A stretch of DNA of 11,277 nt, taken from the NCBI GenBank assembly GCA_964620595.1, contig CAZUHP010000070.1:1-11277 (forward strand), read 5' to 3'. A program made the translations under genes and the position numbers. This document shows positions 8,006 through 11,277 of this stretch, piece by piece (within the stretch, counting starts at the first letter, position 1; each line of letters opens with the position of its first letter). Source of the stretch: Desulfocarbo sp964620595 (lineage in GTDB: Bacteria > Desulfobacterota > Desulfarculia > Desulfarculales > Desulfarculaceae). A model generated the notes under the pieces. It was not told the DNA's origin and made no database searches. It worked only from the letters and a program-made list of their open reading frames with translations.

Positions 8006-8935
8006 CTACTTGACCAGGCTGAACATCATGTAGGGGGCTTTTTCCATCTCAATGTCGACCGGGATGTCCAAAAGGGGCAGGCACAGCTCCATGAGTATCT
8101 CCACCCACTCCTGTTTTATGGCGCGGCGTTCATCCGGGTCCAGCTTGTCCACCATCTGGATGAGCAGGTGGGATATGGGACGCAAACCCACGTTCCACAT
8201 CTCCACCAGGAAGGTATTGGGGATTGTGTTGCGGGCCGACTCGATGTTAAAGCCGGCTTTTTCGAATATCTCCCGCCACTGGTCATAGGTGTGGCCACCA
8301 GGCATGGTTTCCCTGCGCTGGCGGTTGAGGATGGCGGTGGCCTTGGGGCCCAGGATTTTCTCGAATCGGTCCAGGGGCTCCAGGATATAGGGGCTCAGCA
8401 CCTCCAACACCGCCCGGCCGCCCGGTTTGAGCATCCGGTGGATGTCCTTGAGCAAGGCCATCACGTCTTTGACCCAATACACCGAATTGCTGTAGATGGT
8501 CTGGAAGCTCTCGTCAGCAAAGGGAAGCGGCGTTATGTTGTTGTCGTGCACCTGCAACCCGCCGTAGAGCCCCAGCACCTTGGCCCGGTCCAGGAGGGCC
8601 TGCTTCCAGTCGGTGCCCTGGTCTATCTTGGTTTGGGGAGGGGTAATGATTTTAGGATGATAATCCTGGCGGTAGCTGTCGTAGATGTCCACGAACTGAT
8701 CGTGCTTGAACTCGCTGGCCCGGGTGGCGAAAAAAGTATCGAAATCCTCGTGGAACGAGCCGCCCAGGTGTATGAACATGAAGATGCCGTCACCGCAGCT
8801 TATGTCCAAGGACGGAGAGACAAAGGGGATGTCGGCGAAGGCCTCGCTCTTGAAGGTGGCCAAAAGACCGTTTTCAGGCCGCAGCCAATACAGGTTAAGG
8901 AAACTACGCAGCTTGTCGGCGGCCTCGGATTTCAA
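8006..8935 (-). CDS. Class I SAM-dependent methyltransferase with inserted segment
   Basis: This 309-residue protein is the first gene of the leftward operon. Motif I is LDISCGDG (43-50). LPFADESFQTIYSN (137-150) followed by SVYWV is the strand 4 region, and LKPGGRAVLEV (169-179) is the post-strand motif. Between motif I and the D-x-K-like helix at GTDWKQALLDRAKVLGLY (107-124), where Asp109 is probably the ribose-binding acid, there is an insertion of some 50 residues rich in Phe and Tyr (about 55-105). Most class I enzymes lack it. A helical C-terminal extension (about 215-309) may form a substrate lid. The start is TTG at 8935, with GAGGAGG 6 nt upstream and no in-frame ATG nearby. The substrate is unknown. 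The gene shares its promoter region with the divergent radical SAM gene. Family sure, role inferred. Confidence 0.88.
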   Translation of the reverse strand: MKSEAADKLRSFLNLYWLRPENGLLATFKSEAFADIPFVSPSLDISCGDGIFMFIHLGGSFHEDFDTFFATRASEFKHDQFVDIYDSYRQDYHPKIITPPQTKIDQGTDWKQALLDRAKVLGLYGGLQVHDNNITPLPFADESFQTIYSNSVYWVKDVMALLKDIHRMLKPGGRAVLEVLSPYILEPLDRFEKILGPKATAILNRQRRETMPGGHTYDQWREIFEKAGFNIESARNTIPNTFLVEMWNVGLRPISHLLIQMVDKLDPDERRAIKQEWVEILMELCLPLLDIPVDIEMEKAPYMMFSLVK

Positions 8936-8941
8936 TGTCGT

Positions 8942-8948
8942 CCTCCTC
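8942..8948 (-). promoter_or_regulatory. Strong ribosome binding site deciding a TTG start
   Basis: GAGGAGG on the minus strand lies 6 nt before the TTG at 8935 and supports the start of the 309-residue methyltransferase. No in-frame ATG or GTG with comparable spacing is present. Confidence 0.75.
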
Positions 8949-8957
8949 GTGGAACCC

Positions 8958-8978
8958 CCCGCACGGCCGATGTGCGGG
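8958..8978. repeat. Perfect 7-bp inverted repeat in the divergent promoter region
   Basis: The arms CCCGCAC (8958-8964) and GTGCGGG (8972-8978) are perfectly complementary and flank a 7-nt loop. The repeat lies about 10 bp upstream of the ribosome site of the leftward operon, so it could form a hairpin in the operon's leader or be a dyad protein-binding site. No T-run follows on either strand, so it is not a rho-independent terminator. Confidence 0.6.
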
Positions 8979-9060
8979 CCAAGTGTTTGTTGCGGGCAAA
9001 CTTACCCCAATCCAGGGTTTAATGCAATCATGGCGCCCCTGGTTGACTTGTGCGGGCAAG
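8973..9060 (+). repeat. Three direct copies of a TGCGGGC[A/C]AA element
   Basis: TGCGGGCCAA (8973-8982), TGCGGGCAAA (8991-9000) and TGCGGGCAAG (9051-9060) share TGCGGGC followed by A or C and then A. All lie on the same strand inside the 176-bp divergent intergenic region. The third copy sits in the spacer of the rightward promoter, and the first overlaps the right arm of the inverted repeat. They may be operator half-sites. In GC-rich DNA some chance similarity is expected. Confidence 0.45.
8999..9027 (-). promoter_or_regulatory. Weak candidate promoter for the leftward operon
   Basis: On the minus strand TTGCAT (9027-9022) and TAAGTT (9004-8999) are separated by 17 bp and would start transcription upstream of the inverted repeat and the methyltransferase gene. 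The -10 match is poor (3 of 6), so this is only the best candidate I see. The operon must have a start signal here unless it is driven by an activator. Confidence 0.25.
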
Positions 9061-9070
9061 GCTACATAAT
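9043..9070 (+). promoter_or_regulatory. Sigma70-type promoter of the radical SAM gene
   Basis: TTGACT (9043-9048, 5 of 6 to consensus) and CATAAT (9065-9070, 5 of 6) are separated by 16 bp. They stand out in otherwise GC-rich DNA. Transcription would begin near 9077 and give a leader of about 35 nt before the ATG at 9112. One TGCGGGCAAG element lies inside the spacer. Confidence 0.65.
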
Positions 9071-9111
9071 TAGCCATCTCTTGGCAATGTGACTATCCCC
9101 AAAGGAACCTC

Positions 9112-11124
9112 ATGACAGCATGCCGCATATACTTGGCTGACCTCGTCCACACCTACGCAGCCAAGGGTCCCTTCACCATCCCCATCAATGTGGGCTACGT
9201 TGCGGCCTACCTGGACAAAATCTTTGGCGACGGGATCGAGGTGCGGCTGTTCAAGTTCCCGGAGCAACTGATTCGGGCCGTGGAGCAGGCGCCTCCCCAG
9301 ATACTGGGCCTTTCCAACTACACCTGGAACCTGGAGCTGAACCGCGAGCTTTCGGCCTGGGTCCGCCGCACCAACCCGGACACGGTAATCGCCCTGGGCG
9401 GTCCCGACTACCCAGTGGTCGAAGCCGAGGCAGAGCGCTACCTGGCCCAGCGGCCGGCGGTGGATTTCTACGTGATCTGGCAAGGCGAAAGCGGCTTCGC
9501 CAACCTGGTGCGGCGCTGGCTGGAGCAGGGCGCAGGGGCCATGAAAAAAGAGCCCTTGGCCGGCTGCGCCTTTCTGGACGAGGGCGGGCACCTGGTTACC
9601 GGCCCCTATCAACCGGAGGAACTCGACCAGATACCCTCGCCCTACCTCTCCGGCTGGCTGGATGAGTTCTTCGTGGGCGGCATGGTGCCCATCATCGAGA
9701 GCAACCGGGGCTGCCCCTACTCCTGCACCTACTGCGCCTGGGGCGCGGCCAGCCAGCGCAAGGTGCGCCAGTTTCCCCTGGACAGGGTGCTGGCCGAGCT
9801 GGATTACATCGCGGCCCAGCCCCAAAAGTCCGACATGCTCATGATCGGCGACGCCAACTTCGGCATCCTGCCCCGGGACCTGCGCATCGCCCAACACCTG
9901 CGCCACATACGCGACACCCACGGCTATCCCTCCTTCATCGGCCTGGCCTGGGCCAAGTCCACCCCGGAGCGCATCTGGGAAATGGCCGAGCTTCTGAAGG
10001 ACATGGCCAGCGTCACCAGCTCATTCCAGAGCCTGGACCCCCAGGTGCTGGCCAATATCAAGCGCACCAACCTCACCTATGAGCAGTTCCGCGACATACA
10101 GGAGCATTTCGCCGCCCAGGGCGTGGCCTCCCACACCGAACTCATCCTGGGCCTGCCCGGCGAGAGCAAGGCCACCCACCTGGACGCCTTGCGGCGGCTT
10201 TTCGACACCAACATCGCCAACATCGTCTGCTACAACCTGCGCATGATAAACGGCAGCGAAATGGCCACCGCGGCCAGCCGGAAGAAGTGGGGGTTCCAGA
10301 CCAAGTGCCGGCTGGTGGACGGCGGCTTTGGCCGCTACGGCGAGGTGCAAGCCATCGAGCACGAGGAGATGGTGGTGGCCACGGCCGACATGGACATGGA
10401 GGAGATACTCTTTTTCCGGCCCATCCATTTCCTCATCTACTTCCTGTGGAACTACCGATATTACAAGGACCTGCTCACCTTGCTGCGCTCCTGGGGGATC
10501 AACCCGGTGGACTTCATGTTGCAACTGGTGGCCCAAAGCGAAAAGGCCCCTGCCAAGGTGGCTGCCATGTTTGCCGACTTCGACCGCGAGGCCAGGGAGG
10601 AATGGTTCCCGGACCGGGAGGCGCTGGTGGCCCACTACTGCCAGGACCAGGCCTTCCGCGAGCTGGCCGCGGGCGCCTTTGGCAAGCTCAACTTCAAGTA
10701 CATGTTCCGCTTTCTCTTGGAATGCCGCAGCGGATTGGACACCTACCTGAGCCAGGTGGCGGCCGGGATGCTGGCCCAGGTTCCGGGAGCAGCCTCCGAG
10801 AAAGAGGGCCAACTGAAAGCGGTCATGGCCTATCTGATCGAAAGATTCGTGGACTTCGCCCGCTGGGACCAGGGCCTGGTCCGGGAGAAGACCCTGGAGA
10901 TCGACTATGACATCCCCGCCTGGCAGGAGGCCGGCTACCGCCGCCCCCTGGCCGAGTATCACCGGCCCGGCCTGAAGCTGCGTTTTTACATAAGCGAGTT
11001 CCAGGAACGCACCTTGACCAAGCGGCTGGCCGACTACCACCAGGAGGATTTGAACCAGAGCCTGCGCAAGATGGTGGAGTACATCAACATCAAGGACCTG
11101 CTCTACCAGGTGGACTACTGCTGA
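9112..11124 (+). CDS. B12-binding-domain radical SAM protein with long C-terminal extension
   Basis: This 670-residue protein has a cobalamin-binding-like Rossmann domain (about 1-140) with ILGLSNYTWN (64-73), LGGPDYPVVE (95-104) and VIWQGESGFANL (121-132), the layout seen in class B radical SAM methylases. A radical SAM barrel follows (about 190-420). Its cluster motif is CPYSCTYC, with Cys201, Cys205 and Cys208, the CxxxCxxC that binds the 4Fe-4S cluster. ELILGLPGES (343-352) is a later barrel strand. The last 250 residues (about 425-670) are helical, rich in aromatic and charged residues, and longer than in typical class B enzymes of 450-500 residues. I recognise no domain there. The ATG at 9112 has AAAGGA 5 nt upstream. 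The gene is divergent from the nonulosonate operon and overlaps the next convergent gene by 10 bp. Methylation of an unreactive carbon or another radical modification of a glycan or lipid is possible. The substrate is unknown. Confidence 0.9.
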   Translation: MTACRIYLADLVHTYAAKGPFTIPINVGYVAAYLDKIFGDGIEVRLFKFPEQLIRAVEQAPPQILGLSNYTWNLELNRELSAWVRRTNPDTVIALGGPDYPVVEAEAERYLAQRPAVDFYVIWQGESGFANLVRRWLEQGAGAMKKEPLAGCAFLDEGGHLVTGPYQPEELDQIPSPYLSGWLDEFFVGGMVPIIESNRGCPYSCTYCAWGAASQRKVRQFPLDRVLAELDYIAAQPQKSDMLMIGDANFGILPRDLRIAQHLRHIRDTHGYPSFIGLAWAKSTPERIWEMAELLKDMASVTSSFQSLDPQVLANIKRTNLTYEQFRDIQEHFAAQGVASHTELILGLPGESKATHLDALRRLFDTNIANIVCYNLRMINGSEMATAASRKKWGFQTKCRLVDGGFGRYGEVQAIEHEEMVVATADMDMEEILFFRPIHFLIYFLWNYRYYKDLLTLLRSWGINPVDFMLQLVAQSEKAPAKVAAMFADFDREAREEWFPDREALVAHYCQDQAFRELAAGAFGKLNFKYMFRFLLECRSGLDTYLSQVAAGMLAQVPGAASEKEGQLKAVMAYLIERFVDFARWDQGLVREKTLEIDYDIPAWQEAGYRRPLAEYHRPGLKLRFYISEFQERTLTKRLADYHQEDLNQSLRKMVEYINIKDLLYQVDYC

Positions 11125-11277
11125 GGGGCTTCCGCCTCCGGCGCCAACTGGGGTCCGCTGGGGATGTTGATGAGCCGGGCGGCGAGGCTTTCGGCCACGG
11201 ACAGGTCCATGCGCGGGCAGTCGGCATACATGGGCAGCCGATGCATCAGCCGCCAGGCCGGCCGGGTCATGATGCCC
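11115..11277 (-). CDS. C-terminus of a DegT/DnrJ sugar aminotransferase, LegC-like (partial)
   Basis: An open minus-strand frame enters from the right edge and ends at a TAG at 11117-11115. It gives 54 residues, including TRPAWRLMHRLPMYADCPRM and then DLSVAESLAARLINIPSG. The RPxW start, the LPMYxxCPRMDL middle and the AExLxxRxINIPS end are the typical C-terminal block of DegT/DnrJ/EryC1/StrS aminotransferases. To my recollection they fit best with the LegC branch, which aminates C4 of a UDP-4-keto-6-deoxy-HexNAc on the way to legionaminic acid. A perosamine-synthase-like or bacillosamine aminotransferase is the alternative. The catalytic lysine lies outside the window. The end overlaps the convergent radical SAM gene by 10 bp. 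Confidence 0.75.
   Translation of the reverse strand, partial: GIMTRPAWRLMHRLPMYADCPRMDLSVAESLAARLINIPSGPQLAPEAEAPQQ

Noticed and set aside
8958..8978. Inverted repeat considered as a rho-independent terminator
   Set aside because: No T-run follows on either strand, and it lies in a divergent promoter region where a terminator is not needed.
7430..9022. Plus-strand open frame of 530 codons opposite the ligase and methyltransferase genes
   Set aside because: It is the antisense shadow of two genes with clear family motifs. Its product is low in complexity, rich in Gly, His, Gln and Val, and has no recognisable motif, as expected of GC-rich antisense frames.
9070..11040. Minus-strand frames opposite the radical SAM gene (9070-9921 and 10021-11040)
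   Set aside because: The plus strand encodes an uninterrupted 670-residue protein with B12-type and radical SAM motifs. The minus frames are shadows.
1..11277. Mobile elements, tRNA genes, CRISPR arrays
   Set aside because: No transposase-like frame, tRNA cloverleaf or regularly spaced repeat array was seen on either strand.

Overview
The window is GC-rich (roughly two thirds G+C by eye), dense and bacterial. It holds part of a surface-glycan locus centred on nonulosonic (sialic/legionaminic-type) acid synthesis. The composition, the liking for CCC/GGC/CTG codons and the mix of families would suit a Desulfobacterota/deltaproteobacterial genome such as the Desulfarculales. That assignment is a weak inference from style, since there is no rRNA or housekeeping gene to anchor it.

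Layout. One leftward (minus-strand) operon of eight genes runs from about 8935 down past the left edge. In transcription order it holds: an SAM methyltransferase (8006-8935), a PaaK/CapK-type adenylate-forming ligase (6614-7984), a NeuC/LegG-type hydrolysing UDP-sugar 2-epimerase (5418-6599), a DegT-like PLP enzyme (4325-5434), a NeuB/LegI-type nonulosonate synthase (3277-4320), a FemAB/GNAT-like acyltransferase (2222-3259), a second SAM methyltransferase (1541-2206), and a polytopic GT-C-like membrane protein cut by the left edge (1-1506). Gaps are 4-34 bp, or genes overlap, so co-transcription is very likely. A 176-bp divergent intergenic region (8936-9111) has a good sigma70-type promoter firing rightward, three TGCGGGC-type direct repeats and a perfect 7-bp inverted repeat. 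The rightward gene is a 670-aa cobalamin-binding-type radical SAM protein (9112-11124). Its stop codon overlaps by 10 bp the end of a convergent leftward gene, of which only the last 54 codons are present. That fragment looks like the C-terminus of a LegC-type DegT/DnrJ sugar aminotransferase.

How the genes may work together. NeuC/LegG would release a 2-acetamido-mannose-type sugar from a UDP-HexNAc, and NeuB/LegI would condense it with phosphoenolpyruvate to give a 9-carbon nonulosonate. The LegC-like fragment at the right edge suggests a 2,4-diamino-6-deoxy precursor, so a legionaminic-type rather than a plain Neu5Ac product. The remaining operon genes (two methyltransferases, an acyl-activating ligase, a FemAB-like acyl/aminoacyl transferase and an extra PLP enzyme) look like a decoration module. 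The radical SAM protein may add a further chemically difficult modification. The membrane protein would transfer or process lipid-linked glycan. The CMP-sugar synthetase (NeuA/LegF) and the LegB dehydratase are not in the window and are expected nearby. The final glycan, and whether it decorates LPS, capsule or flagellin, cannot be told from this sequence.
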